The notes beneath the pieces are model-generated. The model ran no database searches. It saw nothing but the letters and a program-made list of their open reading frames with translations, and was not told where the DNA came from. 11,029 nt of DNA from JAQVOO01 sp964524755 (GTDB lineage Bacteria > Spirochaetota > Spirochaetia > Sphaerochaetales > Sphaerochaetaceae), in the NCBI GenBank assembly GCA_964524755.1, contig CAZGDR010000054.1, forward strand, positions 1 to 11,029, given 5' to 3'. Position 1 is the stretch's first letter; each line of letters begins with the position of its first letter. The position numbers and the translations under genes are program-made. Shown here piece by piece: positions 5,808 through 11,029 of the stretch.

Positions 5808-7172
5808 TTACTTCCTGTAGTCGCCGTCGATTGCTACTTTAGTAAAGACTTCTTGAGTCCTTCTCAAAGCTTCGTCGAGCGAGATCTTGTCAACCACATA
5901 GTCGGCAAGATATTCGGTCATCTTTGTACCTGCATCGGCGAATTCAGGAATTGCGATGTACTGCAAGCCTACATAAGGAACTGGTTCTAAGGTTGGGTTT
6001 GTAAAGTCCATCCCTTCCAATGTCTTTAAGGTCATTGCGGCATACGGTGCCTTGGCATAGACGGGAAGTTCATAGGTGGAAGAACGTGATGCTGGAGGTG
6101 TGCTGGATCCAGATGGGTCAAGATCAACAGTTTTCTTGATATAATCTTTGGAAGTTGCCCACAACATAAAATCAAAGGCGGCATTTTTCTTGGCAGCCGA
6201 AGATTTAGGATTAAGTCCCATTGACCAGTTCCATAACCAAGCGGTGTTCTTTTTTAATACTTGGTGAGGAGCCATGACATATCCCACTTTACCTTGAATC
6301 TTAGAATCGTCAGCTTCTAGCGGTGGTGCAATGGAAGTAGCATCATAATAAATACCACAATTTCCCGAAGCCATAAGTGCTATACACTCATTGTAGGTGT
6401 AGCTCAGGATATCTGGCTGTCCTGCTTCGCGCAAGATTTTCTTGTACATCCGCCACGCGGCACGCTGTTGTGGAGTTTCTACCGTGGCATTCCACTCCAT
6501 ATCATAGAAACGTCCGCCAAAAGCATTTACCATCGTTACAAACGGTGCACCGCTCATACCCCAACCTGGTGCTCCACGCATGGTCATACCCACAATACCC
6601 TGGGAAGGGTCATGGATTTTCTTGGCCAATTCATAAATCTGGTCCCAAGTTGGTTCATCAGGCATTGTTAAACCTTTCTTGGCAAAAATCTCTTTATTGT
6701 ACATAATGAAAGAGCTTTCACCGTAGAAGGGTAGGCCATAGGCTATGCCATTCAAGGAGAGTGAGTCAGCCATACCTTTAATCAGGTCTTCGCGATCGTA
6801 CCATGCTCGTCTTTCAGCTGAAAGCTTAGCAAAGTAGGGCTCAAGGTTTTCAAGCCATCCATTGCGAGCCCATGTTTGTGCTTCGTAAGGTCCAATGTAG
6901 AAAATATCGTAAGTAGTTCCCCCCGAGGAAGCTTCAGTTGTTAAACGCTGGCGTAGATCATTTTCGGGTAGTACCGAAATGTTAACTTCAACCCCTTCTG
7001 CTTTGTATTCGCTCTGTGCAAGCCTTGCCAGAGCTTGAGAGATTGGGTTGTTAGCCAAAGCAATGTTCACAGTTACTGGGCCCGTAGATTCCTGGGCTCC
7101 ACCAGCAAATGCCATTGCTCCTGTTGCACATAATGCAACAACTAGAACTAGAACAAATGCATTCCTTTTCAT
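5808..7172 (-). CDS. Polyol-type ABC transporter substrate-binding protein (SmoE/MtlE-like)
   Basis: This is a 454-residue extracytoplasmic binding protein. Residues 1-23 are an export signal: KR, then a hydrophobic core, then AMAFAGGAQES. Cleavage is probably after AMA or AFA. The only nearby Cys (Cys15) has Leu at -1 and does not form a normal lipobox, so a soluble periplasmic protein is likely. Family 1 solute-binding features include YDIFYIGPYEAQTWARNGWL (about 88-107), YGLPFYGESSFIMYNK (about 145-160) and the C-terminal STYELPVYAKAP ... PYVGLQYIAIPEFADAGT pattern typical of sorbitol/mannitol binding proteins. AGGAGGG precedes the ATG at 7172. The gene starts only 50 nt after the regulator gene's stop, with no evident promoter or operator of its own, so it is probably transcribed with lacI. 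GGAQES after the signal is typical of spirochaete binding proteins. Confidence 0.92.
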   Translation of the reverse strand: MKRNAFVLVLVVALCATGAMAFAGGAQESTGPVTVNIALANNPISQALARLAQSEYKAEGVEVNISVLPENDLRQRLTTEASSGGTTYDIFYIGPYEAQTWARNGWLENLEPYFAKLSAERRAWYDREDLIKGMADSLSLNGIAYGLPFYGESSFIMYNKEIFAKKGLTMPDEPTWDQIYELAKKIHDPSQGIVGMTMRGAPGWGMSGAPFVTMVNAFGGRFYDMEWNATVETPQQRAAWRMYKKILREAGQPDILSYTYNECIALMASGNCGIYYDATSIAPPLEADDSKIQGKVGYVMAPHQVLKKNTAWLWNWSMGLNPKSSAAKKNAAFDFMLWATSKDYIKKTVDLDPSGSSTPPASRSSTYELPVYAKAPYAAMTLKTLEGMDFTNPTLEPVPYVGLQYIAIPEFADAGTKMTEYLADYVVDKISLDEALRRTQEVFTKVAIDGDYRK

Positions 7173-7222
7173 ATGTTCCCTCCTATTTATTTCCAGTTCA
7201 TGACTGGATCGAAATTCTTCTA

Positions 7223-8248
7223 TTAACAGGACCCTCGTAGAATAATTTGGGTAGGGATTCGTTTTCGTTGAAAGGGTTTACTGATGTTTTTTCGCTTATT
7301 CATGATACGCTCGTACATCATCTTTCCAGCAACTTGTCCGATTTCTTCAGGTTTTTGCGCTATTGCAGATAAACTTGGTGTGGTTAGGGTGAGCCAAAAT
7401 GAATCATCAAACGTGATGAAGGCAACGTCCTCGGGTATTTTTATATTGAGTTCCATAAGACAGTTGAATGCTCCTACAGTCGCTAAATTATTCCCCGAAA
7501 AGATTGCTGTTATTTTGTAATTTGTAAGTAGGTCTAGCGTATGCTTATATATTGCGCCGTACCGTAGGTTCCGTTGGGGGACCGATATGCTATCTCCATA
7601 ACGGATATAATTAGCATTTACTGGTATTCCTGCTTCCTGTAGTGCACGTCGGTACCCATCACTTCTTTCCACCATGGTTGAGTCGAGCCGAGAACCCACA
7701 AAGGCGATTTCTCGATGGCCTTTAGAAATAAGGTTTTTTACAGCTTGATAGCCCCCTTCTTCATTTGCTGAAAGAACTAGATCACTATCATAACCAATCG
7801 TTTTACGATCAACATACACAACAGGTACAGGATGATTAGCAAGCATGAGTTTAAGATAGGAACAATCTTCGGATGTTGGTGCAATAATGAGTCCATCCAC
7901 AGAGCTAGCCAATAAGTTGCGTATATTCTCCATCTCTATCTGTTTGTCTTCTTTAGAGTCAATGAGAATTGGTCGGTAACCATATTGTGTTAAGCATTGT
8001 TCTAAGCCAAGGGCGATCTCTTGGAAAAAGAAATTAGAAAGGTCGCAAACCACGAATCCAATCAGTTTAGATTCCCCTTTCCTAAAGTTCCGAGCGAGAG
8101 GGTTTATCTGATACTGAAGTTTTTGCACTGCGTCCATGACTCGTTGTTCAGTTTCCGGACGCACCCTTTTAGTACCGTTGAGAACATATGAAACTGTCGC
8201 TATGGAGACCCCAGCAAGATGGGCAACCTCTTTTATTGACGACTTCAT
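7223..8248 (-). CDS. LacI/GalR-family transcriptional regulator of the polyol operon
   Basis: The 341-residue protein has the classical N-terminal helix-turn-helix (residues 4-24, IKEVAHLAGVSIATVSYVLN), a hinge helix (INPLARNFRKG, about 48-58) and a periplasmic-binding-protein-like sensor domain starting at KLIGFVVCDLSNFFFQEIA. Sensor landmarks are VDGLIIAPTSED, PVVYVDRK, GHREIAFVGSR, ERSDGYRRAL and VAFITFDDSFW. It should bind DNA as a dimer at palindromes with a central CG and release on binding a sugar or polyol ligand. The ATG at 8248 follows AAGGAGGGGG. It heads the locus and its own upstream region carries four operator-like sites, so autoregulated repression of the whole operon is likely. 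The inducer is unknown but should relate to the polyol or ketose handled by the neighbouring genes. Confidence 0.93.
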   Translation of the reverse strand: MKSSIKEVAHLAGVSIATVSYVLNGTKRVRPETEQRVMDAVQKLQYQINPLARNFRKGESKLIGFVVCDLSNFFFQEIALGLEQCLTQYGYRPILIDSKEDKQIEMENIRNLLASSVDGLIIAPTSEDCSYLKLMLANHPVPVVYVDRKTIGYDSDLVLSANEEGGYQAVKNLISKGHREIAFVGSRLDSTMVERSDGYRRALQEAGIPVNANYIRYGDSISVPQRNLRYGAIYKHTLDLLTNYKITAIFSGNNLATVGAFNCLMELNIKIPEDVAFITFDDSFWLTLTTPSLSAIAQKPEEIGQVAGKMMYERIMNKRKNISKPFQRKRIPTQIILRGSC

Positions 8249-8267
8249 ACCCCCTCCTTTATTCAGG

Positions 8268-8279
8268 TTAAACGGTTAG
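8268..8279 (-). promoter_or_regulatory. LacI-family operator-like site O1, downstream of promoter
   Basis: On the plus strand the site reads TTAAACGGTTAG, preceded by GG. It matches 10 of 12 bases of the perfect palindrome at 8433-8444 and keeps the central CG. It lies a few bases downstream of the predicted transcription start and about 20 bp before the regulator's start codon, a classic roadblock or repression position. Confidence 0.55.
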
Positions 8280-8291
8280 TACCTATTAGAA

Positions 8292-8320
8292 ATACTAGGA
8301 GAGCTAGATGGAGAAGTCAA
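8292..8320 (-). promoter_or_regulatory. Candidate sigma70-type promoter for the lacI-polyol operon
   Basis: On the minus strand TTGACT (8315-8320, five of six consensus bases) is separated by exactly 17 bp from TAGTAT (8292-8297, four of six). A start near 8285 is predicted, giving a leader of about 37 nt before the regulator ATG. Operator-like sites flank it on both sides (8268-8279 and 8330-8348). Confidence 0.55.
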
Positions 8321-8329
8321 GGAAGAATT

Positions 8330-8348
8330 TTGGTTAAATTTTAACCAA
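8330..8348. promoter_or_regulatory. Perfect 19-bp palindrome upstream of the -35 (operator-like O2)
   Basis: TTGGTTAAA and TTTAACCAA are perfect inverted repeats around a single central T. The half-site GGTTAAA is shared with the other operator-like sites, but the central CG is missing and the spacing is odd. It ends 9 bp upstream of the -35 box. It could be a variant site for the LacI protein or a site for another regulator. Confidence 0.5.
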
Positions 8349-8411
8349 CTCTTATAAATGTAAGAAAATATAAATATTAGTGGGAACTTTGCGACTATAA
8401 TAATATCCATT

Positions 8412-8423
8412 TTACACGTCTAA
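8412..8423. promoter_or_regulatory. LacI-family operator-like site O3
   Basis: TTACACGTCTAA is an imperfect palindrome with central CG. Its minus-strand reading, TTAGACGTGTAA, matches 10 of 12 bases of the perfect site at 8433-8444. The two centres are 21 bp apart, about two DNA turns, so dimers could sit on the same face of the helix. Confidence 0.5.
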
Positions 8424-8432
8424 TATATAAGG

Positions 8433-8444
8433 TTAAACGTTTAA
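8433..8444. promoter_or_regulatory. Perfect LacI-family operator-like palindrome O4
   Basis: TTAAACGTTTAA is a perfect 12-bp palindrome with the central CG characteristic of LacI/GalR operators, preceded by GG. It lies about 150 bp upstream of the predicted start of the lacI operon and about 90 bp downstream of the stop of the preceding gene. Its distance from the promoter suggests DNA looping or cooperative binding with 8412-8423. Confidence 0.6.
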
Positions 8445-8534
8445 ATTGACCTTGTTTTAAGGTAATGAGCCTATACTATCACAGAGTGTTGAAAGGTGAA
8501 TGACAGATAATGAGAGAGACTTAGTGGACTCATG

Positions 8535-9296
8535 CTATAGTGATGCGATGACATGGTTGGTAAGTGTGCCAATTCCTTCGATTTCCACTTCTACAGTATC
8601 TGTGACTTGCATCGGCCCGACTCCAGATGGTGTTCCTGTGAGGATCACATCTCCAGGGTAGAGGGTCATAATCTGAGAAAGGTAGCTTACAAGGTAGAAA
8701 CAGTCAAAGATTAAATTTTTAGTGTTAGATTGTTGGCGAACAGTTCCGTTAAGACGGCAACTAATTTTTAGATTGGTAGGGTCAACCTCGTCAGTAATAA
8801 TTGGCCCTAAAGGCATGAAGGTGTCAAATCCTTTGGCGATTGTCCACTGTCCATCTTTGGGTTGCAGGTCTCGGGCAGTGACGTCATTAGCGCATGTATA
8901 ACCTAGAATATACTGGGAGGCTTCATCTTCAGCTACTTTCGAAGCTGTACGCCCTATAACTATAGCTAGTTCGCCTTCATAATCGACTCGGTTTGACAAG
9001 CTTGGGTAAAGAATTGGAGTATGAGGGCCGGTGGTACACCCTGATGGTTTCATAAATACGACTGGAGTTTCTGGCACAACTTCTTGCATCTCTTCAGCAT
9101 GATCGCGATAATTTAATCCAATACACACTCCTTTTGTTGGCAGACAAGGGCTCAATAGGGTAACAGCTGAGAGGGGATACTGGTTTGTAGTTTTCTGGTA
9201 GGCATGAAAGGGGGATCCTTCAATCCTCCAAACAGTTGAATCTTCTAATAATCCATAGCTTATTATACCAGCATGTTCGAATCGTACATATTTCAT
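8535..9296 (-). CDS. Fumarylacetoacetate-hydrolase-family protein (acylpyruvase/fumarylpyruvate hydrolase type)
   Basis: The 253-residue protein has an N-terminal small domain (1-55) followed by the FAH fold. Motifs include IGLNYRDHAEEM (59-70), FMKPSGCTTGP (81-91), DYEGELAIVIGR (105-116) with acidic metal ligands Glu107 and Glu109, and GYTCANDVTARDLQ (132-145) with Asp138. KGFDTFMPLGP (155-165) and PGDVILTGTPSGVGP (214-228) follow. The family hydrolyses C-C bonds of acylpyruvates or decarboxylates oxaloacetate in the cytoplasm using Mg2+ or Mn2+. The ATG at 9296 fits family starts (MKYVRFEHAG) but has no ribosome site. In-frame starts further upstream (9314, or TTG at 9413) lack one too, and the latter would overlap the divergent gene. 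It points the same way as lacI but is separated by 286 bp of regulatory DNA, with no clear terminator between. A role in the polyol pathway is not evident. Confidence 0.88.
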   Translation of the reverse strand: MKYVRFEHAGIISYGLLEDSTVWRIEGSPFHAYQKTTNQYPLSAVTLLSPCLPTKGVCIGLNYRDHAEEMQEVVPETPVVFMKPSGCTTGPHTPILYPSLSNRVDYEGELAIVIGRTASKVAEDEASQYILGYTCANDVTARDLQPKDGQWTIAKGFDTFMPLGPIITDEVDPTNLKISCRLNGTVRQQSNTKNLIFDCFYLVSYLSQIMTLYPGDVILTGTPSGVGPMQVTDTVEVEIEGIGTLTNHVIASL

Positions 9297-9304
9297 AGAT
9301 GTTT

Positions 9305-9334
9305 TATATAGCATGTTCTGAATAAGATTGCCAA
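9305..9334 (-). promoter_or_regulatory. Possible promoter placing transcription start near the FAH-family ATG
   Basis: On the minus strand TTGGCA (9329-9334, five of six) is 18 bp from TATATA (9305-9310, four of six). The predicted start falls within a few bases of the ATG at 9296, which has no Shine-Dalgarno, so the transcript may be leaderless or nearly so. Confidence 0.35.
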
Positions 9335-9361
9335 GTCGGTAAGTCTGTTCTATGGTGAGAT

Positions 9362-9877
9362 ATGAATAAAAAATATACGATATGGAAAGATGTAGTAAAA
9401 GATCCCGTAACAATACGAGGTCTTATCGCAGCTTTTCTCTATCTTCTCATGCTGACTCGAGTGTTTGGGTTATTAACTCTGGATGCTTCCCTTTTACTTG
9501 ATGTGAGATTGAAAATTACTCCCACGATCTTTTTTGATGCAATTGCTAAACAAATTGCTTTTGATCGAGATGCTTACTTAGTGTTTCATCTCATTGATTA
9601 TCTATTCATTCTCTCCTTCTATCCTTTCTTACGGATGATCACTAAACGACTTTTTTTGCGCTCTCTTATCCCTAGTTTTGCTTTTATTGCTGGAGGGGCA
9701 GATGTACTGGAAAATGTGTGTATCGATGTTTCCTTATTGCTTTTTCCGACACAGGTAACAGGATTTGCCCTAATTGTGGCTGTACTGACGCCTTTAAAGT
9801 TTTTCTGTGTAGGGTGTATTCTGATTGCTTCTACAGTACGTCTTATCCAACTTAAACAGCATAAAGGTCTATCTTGA
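9362..9877 (+). CDS. Conserved-looking four-helix membrane protein of unknown function
   Basis: I do not recognise a characterised family. The 171-residue protein has four likely transmembrane segments: about 18-38, 68-90, 97-117 and 131-160. A short basic N-terminus (MNKKYTIWKDVVKD) and a basic tail (RLIQLKQHKGLS) suggest both ends are cytoplasmic. The third helix ends in AGGADVLENV, an acidic D-x-x-E-N motif inside or next to the membrane that resembles one I recall from uncharacterised membrane proteins. The ATG at 9362 has only a weak ribosome site (GGTGAG). It is divergent from the FAH-family gene (65 bp between starts) and is followed closely by the HAD phosphatase gene, with which it may be co-transcribed. 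It lacks enzyme motifs I can name. Confidence 0.75.
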   Translation: MNKKYTIWKDVVKDPVTIRGLIAAFLYLLMLTRVFGLLTLDASLLLDVRLKITPTIFFDAIAKQIAFDRDAYLVFHLIDYLFILSFYPFLRMITKRLFLRSLIPSFAFIAGGADVLENVCIDVSLLLFPTQVTGFALIVAVLTPLKFFCVGCILIASTVRLIQLKQHKGLS

Positions 9878-9908
9878 GAATATTTCTTAAATGTTCTATG
9901 GTCGCTAC

Positions 9909-10559
9909 ATGCGATCAACTATACTCTTCGATTTAGACGGGACGTTATTAAATACCTCACCGGGAATATTCTCTACAGCTAACCAAACTATGCAAGAATT
10001 GGGGTTTGAGCCCTTAAGCGATGCTCAGTTACGTAAATTTGTGGGGCCTCCGTTAGCAGCATGTTTTAGAGTTGCTTGTGGGTTAGAAGAAGCTCTTATT
10101 CCACGGGCCTGCTCTGTGTATCGAGAGATATATGATAATAAGGGCGCCATGTACCAAGCTTCTGTCTATCCACAAATTCTAGAACTTTTGCAACACCTAA
10201 GCCAAAGAGGATGTACCATGGGCGTTGCTACCTTAAAGTATGAACCTTTGGCTGAAGATATTTTAGAACACTTTGGGATAGCTAACTACTTTAAAACAAT
10301 TGTAGGCGCAGATTCAGGGGGAAAACTCTCCAAAGCTGATATCATCCGTATCGCTTTAGAACGCATACAGCAAGAAGATTATTCACAAGTCATTATGGTT
10401 GGCGATACTCCCCACGATTTAGATGGAGCTGTTGCCATTGGTGTCGATTTCCTAGGTGTTGATTGGGGTTTTGGCTTTTCCAAAGGGCATGCCATTCCAC
10501 CACAACCTCACATCCTAGGCATGATTGACGAGCCGCTTTCACTTTTGGACTTTCTTTAA
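9909..10559 (+). CDS. HAD-superfamily phosphatase (phosphoglycolate phosphatase/PpaX-like)
   Basis: The 216-residue protein shows all HAD motifs: FDLDGTLLNT (7-16) with nucleophile Asp8 and acid/base Asp10, Thr108 in GVATLKYE as motif II, Lys142 in GGKLSKADI as motif III, and VGDTPHDLDGA (164-174) with Asp166 and Asp170 as motif IV. The four-helix cap between motifs I and II (about 18-85) is typical of the Gph/PpaX/beta-phosphoglucomutase group. It probably dephosphorylates a small phosphate ester such as phosphoglycolate, in the cytoplasm. The ATG at 9909 fits the family, which normally starts a few residues before FDLDGT; an ATG at 9891 adds MFYGRY. Neither has a strong ribosome site. It starts 31 nt after the membrane-protein gene, and its stop overlaps the stop of the convergent gene. 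Whether it acts on sugar phosphates is unknown. Confidence 0.9.
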   Translation: MRSTILFDLDGTLLNTSPGIFSTANQTMQELGFEPLSDAQLRKFVGPPLAACFRVACGLEEALIPRACSVYREIYDNKGAMYQASVYPQILELLQHLSQRGCTMGVATLKYEPLAEDILEHFGIANYFKTIVGADSGGKLSKADIIRIALERIQQEDYSQVIMVGDTPHDLDGAVAIGVDFLGVDWGFGFSKGHAIPPQPHILGMIDEPLSLLDFL

Positions 10560-11029
10560 GATTGCTGGCTGTATGTATAGCCAAGCTCAATGTAGTGGAG
10601 ATTGTTTTCAGCCATCTCAGCTAATTCCTCTTCGGTTAATGGTCGGATAACACGAGCAGGTGAGCCCATTATTAAAGAACGTGGTGGAAAGTGTTTACGT
10701 GGAGGTATTAACGATCCTGCCGCGACGAAACAGTATTCACCAATGTCAGCCTCATCTAAAATGATTGAACCCATCCCTATTAAGCAACCTTCTCCAATAG
10801 TGCAGGCGTGAATAACAGCGCTGTGACCAATCGTGACCTTTTCTTTAAGAACAGTCGGTTTTCCTGTATTTACGTGTATAACGACATTGTCTTGAATGTT
10901 TGTGCCATCACCAATAGTTATAGAGGCTACATCAGCACGAATGGTGGCGTTGAACCAGACCGTACTTTCATGGCCCATCTCAACAGCACCCACTAGTGTG
11001 GCATTCGGAGCAATGTAAAGTGCTTTTTC
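10556..11029 (-). CDS. Gamma-carbonic-anhydrase-like hexapeptide-repeat protein (partial, N-terminus off window)
   Basis: The frame is open to the window's right edge, giving 157 visible residues that begin EKALYIAPNATLVGAVEMG. About 15 N-terminal residues are probably missing. Left-handed beta-helix hexapeptide repeats run through IGDGTNIQDNVVIHVN, VTIGHSAVIHACTIGEGCLI and GMGSIILDEADIGEYCFVAA. The three histidines in the VVIHVN and IGHSAVIH segments match the zinc-binding positions of gamma-class carbonic anhydrases. A C-terminal helix (TEEELAEMAENNLHYIELGY) follows PPRSLIMGSPARVIR. Proteins of this YrdA/PaaY/CaiE group form trimers in the cytoplasm; some are carbonic anhydrases and many have unproven function. 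The GTG at 10993 is internal to the conserved region and is not the start. The gene is convergent with the HAD phosphatase gene, and both stop codons use the TTAA at 10556-10559. Confidence 0.9.
   Translation of the reverse strand, partial: EKALYIAPNATLVGAVEMGHESTVWFNATIRADVASITIGDGTNIQDNVVIHVNTGKPTVLKEKVTIGHSAVIHACTIGEGCLIGMGSIILDEADIGEYCFVAAGSLIPPRKHFPPRSLIMGSPARVIRPLTEEELAEMAENNLHYIELGYTYSQQS

Noticed and set aside
6377..6706. Plus-strand open frames (109 and 67 codons)
   Set aside because: Both are antisense to the intact binding-protein gene and have no domain or start signal.
7193..7207. Small inverted repeat CCAGT/ACTGG between lacI and the binding-protein gene
   Set aside because: A 5-bp stem with no T-run or resemblance to the operator sites is likely by chance.
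8446..8477. Plus-strand TTGACC ... TATACT as a promoter
   Set aside because: Spacing is 20 bp and it would read antisense into the FAH-family gene; there is no gene for it to serve.
9297..9413. Longer N-terminus for the FAH-family protein, starting at TTG 9413 or ATG 9314
   Set aside because: The extra residues are not typical of the family, have no ribosome site, and the TTG start would overlap the divergent membrane-protein gene.
9619..9918. A 99-codon minus-strand open frame
   Set aside because: It is antisense to the membrane-protein and HAD genes, and its arginine/threonine/lysine-rich, low-complexity translation shows no family features.
10993..10993. GTG at 10993 as the start of the gamma-carbonic-anhydrase-like gene
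   Set aside because: The reading frame continues upstream to the window edge with conserved family sequence (ALYIAPNATLVG), so the start is off window.

Overview
The window is bacterial, AT-rich and gene-dense, with mostly strong Shine-Dalgarno sequences (AGGAGG type). I see no RNA gene, CRISPR array, transposase or recombinase. Taxonomy is uncertain. The solute-binding protein has a spirochaete-like export signal, ending FAGGAQES with no lipobox Cys at the usual place, which argues for a diderm host. Firm ribosome sites and general codon style would also suit a Firmicute or Negativicute. I lean weakly to a spirochaete-type or other diderm anaerobe; transfer of the cassette is also possible.

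Positions 1-8248 (all minus strand) form one polyol/pentitol utilisation locus, read from right to left. The order is a LacI-family regulator (7223-8248), a polyol-type ABC solute-binding protein (5808-7172), two MalF/MalG-type permeases (4810-5697 and 3922-4788), a zinc medium-chain polyol dehydrogenase (2737-3738), an SDR very like Gluconobacter xylitol dehydrogenase (1919-2707), a second SDR of the arabinitol/mannitol/sorbose-reductase type (1120-1905), and a PfkB-family sugar kinase (1-900, C-terminus beyond the window). No ATP-binding subunit is present, so a shared ATPase elsewhere must energise the importer. The inferred logic is uptake of one or more polyols, NAD-linked oxidation to ketoses such as D-xylulose, then phosphorylation.

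The 286-bp region upstream of lacI (8249-8534) is the control centre. It holds a candidate sigma70-type promoter (8292-8320) and four LacI-family operator-like sites: 8268-8279, 8330-8348, 8412-8423 and 8433-8444. The last is the perfect palindrome TTAAACGTTTAA, and it lies 21 bp centre-to-centre from its neighbour. A further half-site, GGTTAAACG, lies just upstream of the zinc dehydrogenase gene. Stem-loops after the binding-protein gene and after the second SDR gene may set relative expression within the transcript.

Positions 8535-11029 look like unrelated housekeeping or accessory genes. They are a fumarylacetoacetate-hydrolase-family enzyme (8535-9296, minus) divergent from an uncharacterised four-helix membrane protein (9362-9877, plus), then a HAD-family phosphatase (9909-10559, plus) whose stop codon overlaps that of a convergent gamma-carbonic-anhydrase-like hexapeptide protein (10556-11029, minus, N-terminus beyond the window).

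I found no clearly new class of system. The most interesting parts are the operator architecture, the use of three dehydrogenases from different families in one operon, and the structured intercistronic RNAs.
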